A stretch of DNA of 64,000 bases, from contig CALSFV010000212.1 in NCBI GenBank assembly GCA_943737045.1, forward strand, positions 481,001 through 545,000. Direction: 5' to 3'. The translations under genes and the position numbers were made by a program. Below, piece after piece: positions 46,721 through 57,854 of this stretch; positions within the stretch are counted from its first letter, which is position 1, and each line of letters begins with the position of its first letter. The DNA comes from Parapristionchus giblindavisi (lineage: Eukaryota > Nematoda > Chromadorea > Rhabditida > Diplogasteridae). Under the pieces are notes generated by a model that saw only the letters and a program-made list of their open reading frames with translations, was not told the DNA's origin and ran no database searches.

Positions 46721-48532
46721 ATTAAGGGAATAACGAGAGGGTCAAGAATTATCTGAAAGAATGAGGTCGCAATGAGAAGAGATGTTAGGTTTCAACATTC
46801 AATCAAATTCGACTACTTTATCCGTTAAACGATCGAAGATCTGTCTATGTTTTTGCAAAATGATTTCGAAAAAAAGAAATGATTTCGTTGCTCTGAAATT
46901 CACCGTCAGATAAAATATGACAAATAATAAAGTATATTTATATCTATGATAAAGGTTCACATGCCAGACTGCTTTCTTATGGAGAATGTACAAGGGAATG
47001 ATATCAGTTCGATGAAATCAAACTGGATAGATGGAATTGAAATTGAAAAATTGGGCATGTGAGGCCATTCCCTTGTGAGTATTATTGAGCATGAGTGTTA
47101 CGTTCAAAAATCGTAAAGTGAAAAAACAAACAAAGTCTAAAAAGAAAAATACAGTCATATTTTTCTCAATTGTTTGTGGTATTTTCGTCGTGGCATAATG
47201 GTACGACACCCGCTTCTCTTTTCCTGATAAGAAAAACAATCTTGTAGTTATCGTGAAAAGGACGCTTTCATAACAAAGTTTTGCATTGTATCTCCCATTC
47301 CTTTGTTTCTGTCTATTGATAACTCCAAACAACTTAATCTATTCTAAGAAAAAATCTATTAATGAATACAGAATGTGATATAAAACATTATCTGAGAGAA
47401 TTCAACAACTCGGATATTTTTTGGTATCGATGAAAAATAGATTTTTCTGTTTTATGTATGATAATTACAGGCAAAAATTTCACATTTAATTTATATTCAC
47501 TATTTTGCTACAACAACCCTACGTTTTTTATTTGCTTAATCGCTTCTAAATATCATAACACAGCTTCAGTTTAAAAATCATATTTAAAAAAAAATATAGT
47601 TACGGTGAGTAAATAATTTTTATAATGAAGTCGTGAATTATGGTGTGGCTCCTACAGTATCCCGAATCGATCAATTTAGAAATGTGGTAGTTTTAAACAT
47701 ATTTTACCGCTGTTCCTGACATGACTAAGGTATACGACTACTCCTCGTCTTCAGAGTGCACCTGCACGGTGCAGTGCTGACAAATATTCTACAATTCGCA
47801 GTCAACCGTTTCTCTTAATTTTTTAGTATGTTTGTATAGCACGCGTGTCGCGTAAGGTTCGAATAAAAGGTGGCACATTGAAAAAGTCGAAAATGAGCAA
47901 AGGTCATTTTTGGTAGTCCTTAGGGTACCTAACAAGCTGGCCAAAGCATTTTTGAATATCTTCATTTTCAACGTGGAGAGACGACGTCAAACTTTTTTGA
48001 CGCCGAAATCGGCCGACTTTGGAGCTCTGTAGCTCTTCGGGATGTTGTTTTCGTATCGAGTCGTCAACAGAAGAATTACTCGGAATGTTAAGGAGAATGC
48101 GCCTACATCATTGGCATGTCGATATTTTATTTAGTATTTTTGTAAATCGATTTCATTGATTGGTTTAAAACAAAAATAGAAGCCGAAGGTTTATAATAGC
48201 TCAATGGACTGACCTCGATGAGAGGATTTCAACGGTATGCTGAACGTTTTTCTATGTGGTAGCCTTCAAAAGATATGCGCATTTCAAGATTTTAATGGCG
48301 TGCGATCGCACGAGAGGAGAGTGACGCGGCCAGTGATCTACCCACTCTACTGCCTCGTGCGATGACTTCACCCATTGCAATAAGTTTTACTATTGTTCTA
48401 GTGCATCTCCAAGTTATTTTTGATATCTTTGGAGGTTTCGTTTTCATCATTAAATTTATAATTCATAGCCAATCGATGAATATTAAACACCATGAGTGCA
48501 AATGACAACAAAGCAACAAAAAGGCTTCGAAT

Positions 48533-48663
48533 TCACAGGAATATGTTATCACACTCTATCATCCTAAAGAAGTCATCTTCGTGTTGTCCGAGAATATCCT
48601 CAGTCTCGTCCTCCTCATCATCTCCATCTTCCTCGAAAACGACATCAGCTCCGAGTACTCCGA
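48533..48663 (-). pseudogene. Isolated acidic 3'-terminal exon
   Basis: After a GAG acceptor-like site the minus strand reads GVLGADVVFEEDGDDEEDET, EDILGQHEDDFFRMIECDNI, FL and TGA. Strongly acidic and with protein-like codon use. Gene not identified; no companion exons. It lies in the centre of a foldback next to a tRNA-like sequence, the same arrangement as at 4478-5484. Confidence 0.5.
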
Positions 48664-48796
48664 CTCATCCACAACTCTTATCTTCCTGATCGTGTTAAAG
48701 TTAACGCTTACTGATAAGTTAAAGAGTATTCTCGTTTTTTTCTGGTTTTCATAATCACAGGAAAACATTTCGACAAAAACAAAATCAGCAAAAGAA

Positions 48797-48869
48797 AAGT
48801 GCGGCAAGGAGGATCGAACCCCTGATAGTCAAAAAGTAAACATCGACCTTATCCACTACACTACCCAGC
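48797..48869 (-). repeat. tRNA-derived SINE-like sequence
   Basis: On the minus strand GTAGTGTAGTGGATAAGGT and GGGGTTCGATCCTCC are the A- and B-box regions, followed by CTTTTCTTTTGCTGATTTTG. Same family as 4704-4776 and 5184-5256. Confidence 0.65.
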
Positions 48870-49834
48870 CAGTTGTTGAGATGGTTGATAGATGAGCAAA
48901 TCAACTAATCCGGATGGTTTGTGTATGAAAATGCACGAATTTCTTAATCAAAAAATCTTGAAATGCTCATAACTTTCGAAGGCTACCACTTGACAAAACG
49001 TTCAGCATGCCGTTGAAATCCTCTCGTCGAGGTCAGTCGATTGAGCTATTAAAAACCTTCGGCTTCGATTTTTGTTAAACACAATTCAACAAAGTCGATT
49101 TACAGAAATACTAATACAAATATCGATCGGCAAATAATGCAGATGAATTCTCCTCGACATTCTAGGAAATTATTCTGTTGAAGGCTCGATACCAAAACCA
49201 CACCCCGAAGAGCTACAGAGCTCCAAAGTCGGCCGATTTCGAAAGTTTGACGTCGTCTCTCGACGTTGAAAATGTAGATATGCAAAATAGCTCTGGCCAG
49301 CTTGTTAGGGACCCTAAGGACTGTCAAAAAATGCATTAATATGTGGGGGTCAAAAAATGTGCCACACAGCCCTGGATTTTACTCGATTCTTCAATGACAC
49401 GCGTGATAGATGATAATATGGTATAGTGATCCAAGTTTTATCGATATTGGATAACAAACAACGAAATAGTGATCAATTTACGAAAAATGTCAATTTTCAT
49501 CGACATCAGCACCTGGGCACGGGTGCACTCCGAAGACGAGGAGTAGTCGTATACCTTAGTCATGTCAGGAACAGCGGTAAAATATGTTTAAAACTACCAC
49601 ATTTCTAAATTGATCGATTCGGGATACTGTAGGTGCCACACCATAATTCACGACATCATTATAAAAATGATTTATTCACCGTAATCGTATTTTTAAAAAA
49701 AATATGATTTTTAAACTGAAGCTGTGTTATGATATTTAGAAGCGATTAAGCAAATAAAAAAAACGTAGGGTTGTTGTAGCAAAATAGTGAAAATTAATTA
49801 AATGTGAATTTTTTTCGAAAATTCAAAATTCCAG

Positions 49835-50041
49835 CCTTCGTTGACCGTTGATCGAAAAACTCCCCTTGACAATAGTTTCTTAGAATTAGCTAAGGAGTCG
49901 ATTGCGTCCACTCCCGCATCGATTGGATTCAAAATAAACCTTTTAGGAAAAGGCGCCAAATCGTTGTGTGGTCACCCCCTGAAGCGAATTTTCAATTGGA
50001 AGAAATTTCGTACCAGTGAACTTCACTCATTGAGCCTGTAA
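49835..50041 (+). pseudogene. Captured terminal exon in a foldback arm
   Basis: After AAAATTCCAG a frame runs 68 codons: PSLTVDRKTPLDNSFLELAK, ESIASTPASIGFKINLLGKG, AKSLCGHPLKRIFNWKKFRT, SELHSLSL and TAA. Codon use and composition look like a real protein C-terminus. The last few codons and the stop (CCTGTAA) come from the foldback arm itself, because the mirrored left arm has TTACAGG at 47470. The mirrored arm lacks the segment, so it was inserted there. Gene not identified. Confidence 0.5.
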
Positions 50042-50116
50042 TTATCATACATAAAAGAGAAAAATTCATTTTTCGTCGATACCGCACCTATGTCGAATTT
50101 CTAAGATAGCGTGTTA

Positions 50117-50298
50117 TATATGAATGAGGGAAGTGTATTATATCATTGATTGTGGATAAATATATTCAATCAATATCAAGCAGATAATCAATAACACAAA
50201 TTATGTTATTAATAGTACATTCGTGCCACAATTGCGTATGAAATGTACGCTCTTTTAAGTTCACTTGGACTTTTCAGTCGTTACTGCGGAGGTACATA
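50117..50298. other. DDX27 intron left of the Tc1-type foldback
   Basis: Inverted match to 24835-24985 (CAATATCAAGCAGATAATCA block). No gene. Confidence 0.7.
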
Positions 50299-51710
50299 CA
50301 GTATCGGCCAAAAGTCATGGGACGCTTTTTAATTTTTTAATAACTTTTGATCCAGGAAAGCAATCAAGCTGATCTTTTGAGTCAATGTAGACAATTTATC
50401 AAGGAATATTACCATGATGTGTTGGTGTAATTAACTTAGTTAATTTTTGCGTAGTGATGACGCTACCGAAGTACACTTTGAAAATTCCCACTTCTTTAGT
50501 GAAAAGCCATGTTCTTCGGGAACACTGTGAGAGTGGGGACCCCTACTAGGGCTGTACAGTCAAACAATCCGGAATGGCTCCGACTCCGATTTCAAGCTGT
50601 GGCAGGGTTGCAACTTTGACCTCCAAAATTTATTACTCGGCTTCTAGATGTGATAACGACCCGTTCTAAGCGCCAAAATGATGCTAGTGGCGAGTAATGT
50701 TTATCCCTGGAATATGGTAGTCAAAGGTAGACATTTGCCCTCAGGGCATAAAATAATTTTTTTTGAAGAAGGACTGAATTTGAGACCCTACCGTTCAGAG
50801 CGCAGGTCTTCTAAAATTATGGTTTCTGCGCAAGCAGCTTTGCAATGTATCATATATTTATTTCCCTTATTTTGGCTTGGTTCCGATTCCTTTCAGACCC
50901 GTAGCAAAAGTTATGCTGAAATCTACTTGGTGCGCGCTCTTGTGCTTTCTCTCTCACTGCTCTCGTCCCTGGACCTCTATTGATGAAAAATCTTATTTTC
51001 AAAGCACCTATGCATGTTAGAGATGTCCACAAAAGTTTTTACACTATAGCTGAACTTTAATTTTTGATCTTTGTATTTTGATCTTTACTCGCTGAAACCG
51101 AGTAGATCTCAGCATAACTTTTGCTACGGGTCTGAAAGGAATCGGAACCAAACGAAAATAAGGGAAATAAATATGTGTTACATTACAAAGCTGCACGCAC
51201 TGAAACCATAATTTTAGAATACCTGCCCTCTGAACGGTAGGGTCTCAAATTCAGTCCTTCCAAAAAAAAAAATTTTTTAAGCACTAAGGGCTAATATGCT
51301 ATGACTATTATATTCCGGGGATAAACATCACTCGCCACTAGCATCATTTTGGCGCTTAAAACGGGTCGTTATCACATTTGGAATCCGAGTTATAAATTTC
51401 GGAGGTCAAAGTTGCAACCCTGCCACAGCTTGAAATCGGAGTCAGAGCCATTCCGGATTGTTTGACTGTACAGCCCTAGGGGGGGGGGTCCCCAGTCTCA
51501 CAGTGTTCCCGAAGAACAGGGCTTTTCACTAAAGAAATGGGAATTTTCAAAAAAGTGTACAAAAAAGTGTAAGCTAATAACACCACAACATCATGGTAAT
51601 ATTCCTTGATAAATTCTCTACATTGACTCAAAAGATCAGCTTTATTGCGTTCCTGGATCAAAAGTTATAAAAAAAATTAAAAAGCGTCCCATGACTTTTG
51701 GCCGATACTG
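50299..51710. mobile_element. Tc1/mariner-type foldback (non-autonomous), TA flanks
   Basis: Ends CAGTATCGGCCAAAAGTCAT and its complement, closely resembling Tc1-type termini (CAGT..TGGCCAAAA), flanked by TA (50297-50298, 51711-51712). The inverted copy of this intron at 24790-24830 has a single TA and no insert. Arms of about 680 bp surround a short centre near 51000-51060. No transposase. Confidence 0.9.
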
Positions 51711-53127
51711 TAAGGCAAATGTAACACCGCATTATTAAACTAATTGATTAAAGTGGTCTTGATCTGAAGACCCAAGAGGCGGCCCTTCGTGCATCTCCCG
51801 ATGTAGTAGTGGCCACACCTGGACGTCTACTTGATCATCTACATAATACACCCACGTTCACATTGGCTACTATTGAGGTGAGAAAGGATAGCTATTGTGG
51901 TCCCAGAAAGTAACAAAATGCTGCCTCGTTTAATTAATTGGGGAAACTAGAGATTGCATATTTTGCAGTCTTGAAACCGTAACGCGCCTAGTTGATCGAG
52001 TAGTAATTACAAAGTTTTATCTGTTTGGTTAATTGTAGATTACAGTGATGTGATTTCTTTGTGAACATCAATGAAAGATAGTATAACTATAACAATTTTT
52101 AAAATATTTGTATTATTATTTAAGTAAATAATTATTATCAGGTATTGGTACTGGATGAGGCTGATCGAATGTTGGAAGAGGCCTTCAAGGATCAGATGGG
52201 AGAGATCATTCGAATGTGCAATAAACAGAGACAAACACTCCTATTCTCCGCTACAATGACTGATCAGGTTATTGATTTTATTGATTGATTTATCGATTGA
52301 TTTTTTTATCTATTGATCAAAAAAATTTGGCTTCACCATCGCGAGATTGAGAGCCTAGGTTATGAACTTGTCATCATTGGTTTGCTTATATTAGACAGAA
52401 TATGCGGATGAAACATGCAAGATTCGGGTTCCGTCGCTTCATCATTACTGACAAAGTTGTGCAGACAATTGCTCATGAAATTCGATCACTGGGAACAATA
52501 TAATTTGATTCACCGTTCATGTATTATATTGAATAAGAATGATAATCGAATTGAATGATCGGGGGATATTCACTTATCATCGTTAATTTGAATTATAGTA
52601 ATACTAATTTATCTACAACCGAGCCGCGACAGCAATTAAGTGAATATCAATAGCTAATGATCACTGAATGACAAAATACGTTCTTTGTCTTGTGAGATTC
52701 ATGTTTGGCTACCTCATCATTAATAATCATTATCATCATGAACTTATTACAAACAATAAGTTCATGATGATAATGATTATTTGCTTCTACAGATCGACGA
52801 ACTGGCCTCGATGTCCCTTCAGAAGCCCGTGCGTATCTTCATCAACGAGAACACCGACACCGCACTCAAACTAAGGTTCTTATTTGTTTATTTATTTATT
52901 TTTACTATAGTACTGATGGTCGGGATTTCTACACCTGGGGTTGTATTCTTTCGTCGATTTCGACAGATGCCGAAATTGAGAAAAGCAACCATTACTATGT
53001 ACTGTTGAGATTGTCTGGTTATAGGTCAACTACACTCTGGTCTCACTCAGACGCAGCGTGTTGAGGCACTTGCAAAGTTCAAGAGAGCTGAGGTACGTGA
53101 CGCTATTCATTCAAGCATTCACTAAAG

Positions 53128-53192
53128 TGTCACCCCGAACTAATTTGAAACTCTCCGCTCTGGCTCTCGCTAAAATTAGCTCGGGATGTGCT
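53128..53192. mobile_element. Hairpin MITE fragment in tandem unit
   Basis: CCCGAACTAATTTGAAACTC and AAAATTAGCTCGGGATGTGC match the 15102-15211 and 46611-46720 hairpins; repeated in each unit (about 56727, 60327, 63926). Confidence 0.6.
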
Positions 53193-53986
53193 CTTCTAAT
53201 TTTAATAACAACTAAAACAATCAGGTATTATAGAATTACAAAAGTTTTGCACACACCGCGCCAAATGCCGAATATAGTAAACTTCTCCACCGTTGAGAAA
53301 AACGCACTCCAAATTTTCGGAAGGTTTTTTCGAACGTTTTTTCTATGCATATAATTTTAATTTTATTGAAAGTCCTGTGAAATGATAAGGAAACGCCATA
53401 AAATTCGATAAAACTAGAGAAAATGTTATGTCGTGCGAAGAAGTGGGCGGAGTCTGAATATTGCGCGGTAAATTGCGGAATTTGTATTGTTCGGACAGTT
53501 TTAATTCTATAATAGAGATTGAGCCGGATAGATTGGTAGAGTTGTGGTTAAAGGTGGCCTCCCGCGAACATTTTCGTGTGCAAACTGTTAAGACAGAAAG
53601 GTTGTAAAAGTTATTCTACATATAATACACCATTTATTAACGCTAATTCTAATTATTGATTGCTAGAAACATGAATGAATCATGCTTGCAATCGCAGGCA
53701 AAGGCGCGCTTTTTGAAAATAGGAAAGTTCGGCAATAGGATTCGAACCCACGGCTATCTAGACAGAAGTGTTACCACTGCGCTAAGGGATTGACAAGAGG
53801 TGACTTACTCTTCTTGCATATCACTTTACACTTGCATAAGCGAGATACAAGAGATTTGAATGGGCATTCGCGGTTCTCCACCTTTAATGATTGATCTGAA
53901 ATACGTTGATTTCGTGCATCGGACGAATCATAATTGTGGTTGATATTTGAGTACTCAATGTGAGCTTCGTCGCGTTTATATTCTAG
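53193..53986. other. Intron before motif V exon, tandem unit
   Basis: Holds a tRNA-like sequence on the minus strand (53727-53790) and no gene; the long minus frame over 53771-54256 is a shadow spanning an exon and a tRNA-like sequence. Confidence 0.5.
53727..53790 (-). repeat. tRNA-like sequence A in tandem unit
   Basis: Minus strand: TCCCTTAGCGCAGTGGTAAC (A-box region) and GTGGGTTCGAATCCTATTG (B box). A second, diverged partner in the opposite orientation lies at 54179-54248, on the other side of the motif V exon. Present in each unit (57327-57390, 60927-60990). Probably tRNA-derived SINEs, a different family from that at 4704. Confidence 0.6.
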
Positions 53987-54178
53987 ATTGATTGTCTGTT
54001 CTCGACTGACCTCGCATCTCGTGGTCTGGATATCGAAAAAGTCCACACGGTAAGAAAAAATTTTCATAAAGTATATTATATTTAAAGATGGTGGCCCACG
54101 AATGTTCATGTAAATCACTACACTCCTCTTGTGGGAATGCAAAGTGATATGCGAAAAGTTAGCGCAACCACTCATGTG

Positions 54179-54248
54179 TCCCATAGGGCAGTGGTAAACG
54201 TTCAGACTCGTTACCCGTTTGACGCAAGTTCGAAACCTATTGCCGAAT
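54179..54248 (+). repeat. tRNA-like sequence B in tandem unit
   Basis: TCCCATAGGGCAGTGGTAAA and GCAAGTTCGAAACCTATTG; diverged partner of 53727-53790. The tandem breakpoint (54255/54256) lies 7 bases after it. Confidence 0.5.
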
Positions 54249-54255
54249 TTTCTCA

Positions 54256-57200
54256 ACCCGTTCTAAGCGCCAAAATGATGCTAGTGGCGAGTAATGTTTA
54301 TCCCTGGAATATGGTAGTCAAAGGTCGACATTTGCCCTCAGGGCATAAAATAATTTTTTTGAAGAAGGACTGAATTTGAGACCCTACCGTTCAGAGCGCA
54401 GGTCTTCTAAAATTATGGTTTCTGCGCAAGCAGCTTTGCAATGTATCATATATTTATTTCCCTTATTTTGGCTTGGTTCCGATTCCTTTCAGACCCGTAG
54501 CAAAAGTTATGCTGAAATCTACTTGGTGCGCGCTCTTGTGCTTTCTCTCTCACTGCTCTCGTCCCTGGACCTCTATTGATGAAAAATCTTATTTTCAAAG
54601 CACCTATGCATGTTAGAGATGTCCACAAAAGTTTTTACACTATAGCTGAACTTTAATTTTTGATCTTTGTATTTTGATCTTTACTCGCTGAAACCGAGTA
54701 GATCTCAGCATAACTTTTGCTACGGGTCTGAAAGGAATCGGAACCAAACGAAAATAAGGGAAATAAATATGTGTTACATTACAAAGCTGCACGCACTGAA
54801 ACCATAATTTTAGAATACCTGCCCTCTGAACGGTAGGGTCTCAAATTCAGTCCTTCCAAAAAAAAATTTTTTTTAAGCACTAAGGGCTAATATGCTATGA
54901 CTATTATATTCCGGGGATAAACATCACTCGCCACTAGCATCATTTTGGCGCTTAAAACGGGTCGTTATCACATTTGGAATCCGAGTTATAAATTTCGGAG
55001 GTCAAAGTTGCAACCCTGCCACAGCTTGAAATCGGAGTCAGAGCCATTCCGGATTGTTTGACTGTACAGCCCTAGGGGGGGGGGGGGTCCCCAGTCTCAC
55101 AGTGTTCCCGAAGAACAGGGCTTTTCACTAAAGAAATGGGAATTTTCAAAAAAGTGTACAAAAAAGTGTAAGCTAATAACACCACAACATCATGGTAATA
55201 TTCCTTGATAAATTCTCTACATTGACTCAAAAGATCAGCTTTATTGCGTTCCTGGATCAAAAGTTATAAAAAAAATTAAAAAGCGTCCCATGACTTTTGG
55301 CCGATACTGTAAGGCAAATGTAACACCGCATTATTAAACTAATTGATTAAAGTGGTCTTGATCTGAAGACCCAAGAGGCGGCCCTTCGTGCATCTCCCGA
55401 TGTAGTAGTGGCCACACCTGGACGTCTACTTGATCATCTACATAATACACCCACGTTCACATTGGCTACTATTGAGGTGAGAAAGGATAGCTATTGTGGT
55501 CCCAGAAAGTAACAAAATGCTGCCTCGTTTAATTAATTGGGGAAACTAGAGATTGCATATTTTGCAGTCTTGAAACCGTAACGCGCCTAGTTGATCGAGT
55601 AGTAATTACAAAGTTTTATCTGTTTGGTTAATTGTAGATTACAGTGATGTGATTTCTTTGTGAACATCAATGAAAGATAGTATAACTATAACAATTTTTA
55701 AAATATTTGTATTATTATTTAAGTAAATAATTATTATCAGGTATTGGTACTGGATGAGGCTGATCGAATGTTGGAAGAGGCCTTCAAGGATCAGATGGGA
55801 GAGATCATTCGAATGTGCAATAAACAGAGACAAACACTCCTATTCTCCGCTACAATGACTGATCAGGTTATTGATTTTATTGATTGATTTATCGATTGAT
55901 TTTTTTATCTATTGATCAAAAAAATTTGGCTTCACCATCGCGAGATTGAGAGCCTAGGTTATGAACTTGTCATCATTGGTTTGCTTATATTAGACAGAAT
56001 ATGCGGATGAAACATGCAAGATTCGGGTTCCGTCGCTTCATCATTACTGACAAAGTTGTGCAGACAATTGCTCATGAAATTCGATCACTGGGAACAATAT
56101 AATTTGATTCACCGTTCATGTATTATATTGAATAAGAATGATAATCGAATTGAATGATCGGGGGATATTCACTTATCATCGTTAATTTGAATTATAGTAA
56201 TACTAATTTATCTACAACCGAGCCGCGACAGCAATTAAGTGAATATCAATAGCTAATGATCACTGAATGACAAAATACGTTCTTTGTCTTGTGAGATTCA
56301 TGTTTGGCTACCTCATCATTAATAATCATTATCATCATGAACTTATTACAAACAATAAGTTCATGATGATAATGATTATTTGCTTCTACAGATCGACGAA
56401 CTGGCCTCGATGTCCCTTCAGAAGCCCGTGCGTATCTTCATCAACGAGAACACCGACACCGCACTCAAACTAAGGTTCTTATTTGTTTATTTATTTATTT
56501 TTACTATAGTACTGATGGTCGGGATTTCTACACCTGGGGTTGTATTCTTTCGTCGATTTCGACAGATGCCGAAATTGAGAAAAGCAACCATTACTATGTA
56601 CTGTTGAGATTGTCTGGTTATAGGTCAACTACACTCTGGTCTCACTCAGACGCAGCGTGTTGAGGCACTTGCAAAGTTCAAGAGAGCTGAGGTACGTGAC
56701 GCTATTCATTCAAGCATTCACTAAAGTGTCACCCCGAACTAATTTGAAACTCTCCGCTCTGGCTCTCGCTAAAATTAGCTCGGGATGTGCTCTTCTAATT
56801 TTAATAACAACTAAAACAATCAGGTATTATAGAATTACAAAAGTTTTGCACACACCGCGCCAAATGCCGAATATAGTAAACTTCTCCACCGTTGAGAAAA
56901 ACGCACTCCAAATTTTCGGAAGGTTTTTTCGAACGTTTTTTCTATGCATATAATTTTATTTTTATTGAAAGTCCTGTGAAATGATAAGGAAACGCCATAA
57001 AATTCGATAAAACTAGAGAAAATGTTATGTCGTGCGAAGAAGTGGGCGGAGTCTGAATATTGCGCGGTAAATTGCGGAATTTGTATTGTTCGGACAGTTT
57101 TAATTCTATAATAGAGATTGAGCCGGATAGATTGGTAGAGTTGTGGTTAAAGGTGGCCTCCCGCGAACATTTTCGTGTGCAAACTGTTAAGACAGAAAGG

Positions 57201-57854
57201 TTGTAAAAGTTATTCTACATATAATACACCATTTATTAACGCTAATTCTAATTATTGATTGCTAGAAACATGAATGAATCATGCTTGCAATCGCAGGCAA
57301 AGGCGCGCTTTTTGAAAATAGGAAAGTTCGGCAATAGGATTCGAACCCACGGCTATCTAGACAGAAGTGTTACCACTGCGCTAAGGGATTGACAAGAGGT
57401 GACTTACTCTTCTTGCATATCACTTTACACTTGCATAAGCGAGATACAAGAGATTTGAATGGGCATTCGCGGTTCTCCACCTTTAATGATTGATCTGAAA
57501 TACGTTGATTTCGTGCATCGGACGAATCATAATTGTGGTTGATATTTGAGTACTCAATGTGAGCTTCGTCGCGTTTATATTCTAGATTGATTGTCTGTTC
57601 TCGACTGACCTCGCATCTCGTGGTCTGGATATCGAAAAAGTCCACACGGTAAGAAAAAATTTTCATAAAGTATATTATATTTAAAGATGGTGGCCCACGA
57701 ATGTTCATGTAAATCACTACACTCCTCTTGTGGGAATGCAAAGTGATATGCGAAAAGTTAGCGCAACCACTCATGTGTCCCATAGGGCAGTGGTAAACGT
57801 TCAGACTCGTTACCCGTTTGACGCAAGTTCGAAACCTATTGCCGAATTTTCTCA
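54256..57854 (+). repeat. Tandem 3.6-kb unit 2
   Basis: Begins inside the left arm of the Tc1-type foldback, so this and later units carry a 5'-truncated foldback that lacks its left 360 bases and its TIR. One substitution near 56950 and a 13-G tract at 55075-55087 separate it from unit 1. Confidence 0.95.
55353..57648 (+). pseudogene. DDX27: DDX27 core exons, tandem unit 2
   Basis: Exons 55353-55476, 55741-55866, 56392-56474, 56624-56691 and 57586-57648, with the same shifted first acceptor and the same loss of the two middle exons as unit 1. Confidence 0.9.

Larger units (their letters stand above)
44806..47382 (+). other. Third copy of the DDX27 3' flank
   Basis: AATAAA at 45047-45052, the CCGATTAGGGTCAGC block at 45298, the ancient IDEL-type exon at 45696-45770, the hairpin MITE at 46611-46720 and, from 46800, sequence matching 24990-25280 and 25860-25930 inverted. 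No intact gene. Confidence 0.6.
47383..50116. mobile_element. 2.7-kb foldback with SINE-like centre and two coding-like inserts
   Basis: Inserted into GATATATGAATG-type sequence; the uninterrupted homologue is at about 24984-25000 on the other strand, and TATA is present on both sides. Arms of about 1 kb (for example CGACTACTCCTCGTCTTC at 47728 mirrored near 49540, and AGCTTCAGTTTAAAAATCAT near 47562 mirrored near 49715). The right arm is interrupted at 49815-50033 by a coding-like segment. The centre holds a minus-strand acidic exon and a tRNA-like sequence. Confidence 0.87.
51754..54049 (+). pseudogene. DDX27: DDX27 core exons, tandem unit 1
   Basis: Exons 51754-51877 ([20 protein letters not shown] ... 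TPGRLLDHL), 52142-52267 ([24 protein letters not shown]), 52793-52875 (IDELASMSLQKPVRIFINEN), 53025-53092 (QLHSGLTQTQRVEALAKF), 53987-54049 (IDCLFSTDLASRGLDIEKVH, motif V). Motifs Ib, II, III and V are intact. Two exons present in copies 2 and 3 (QEFIRLR and TFSDRT, motif IV) are missing, and because the flanking introns differ in phase, joining 52875 to 53025 shifts the frame. At the first exon the acceptor AAG-GTGG has become AAA-GTGG, moving the AG by one base. So this cannot encode a helicase. Confidence 0.9.
50659..54255 (+). repeat. Tandem 3.6-kb unit 1
   Basis: First of at least four head-to-tail units: 50659-54255 (3597 bp), 54256-57854 (3599), 57855-61454 (3600), 61455 to window end. 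Units start at ACCCGTTCTAAGCGCC. Left of the first unit the sequence is ...GATAACG from the intact left arm of the Tc1-type foldback; left of later units it is ...TTTTCTCA from the tRNA-like region at the unit end. The break is therefore inside the foldback arm and just past the tRNA-like sequence. Units differ by a few substitutions and by the length of a poly-G tract (10, 13, 14, 13). Confidence 0.95.

Noticed and set aside
53771..54256. 161-aa minus-strand frame repeated in each tandem unit
   Set aside because: It spans the antisense of a helicase exon, intron and two tRNA-like sequences; no independent support.
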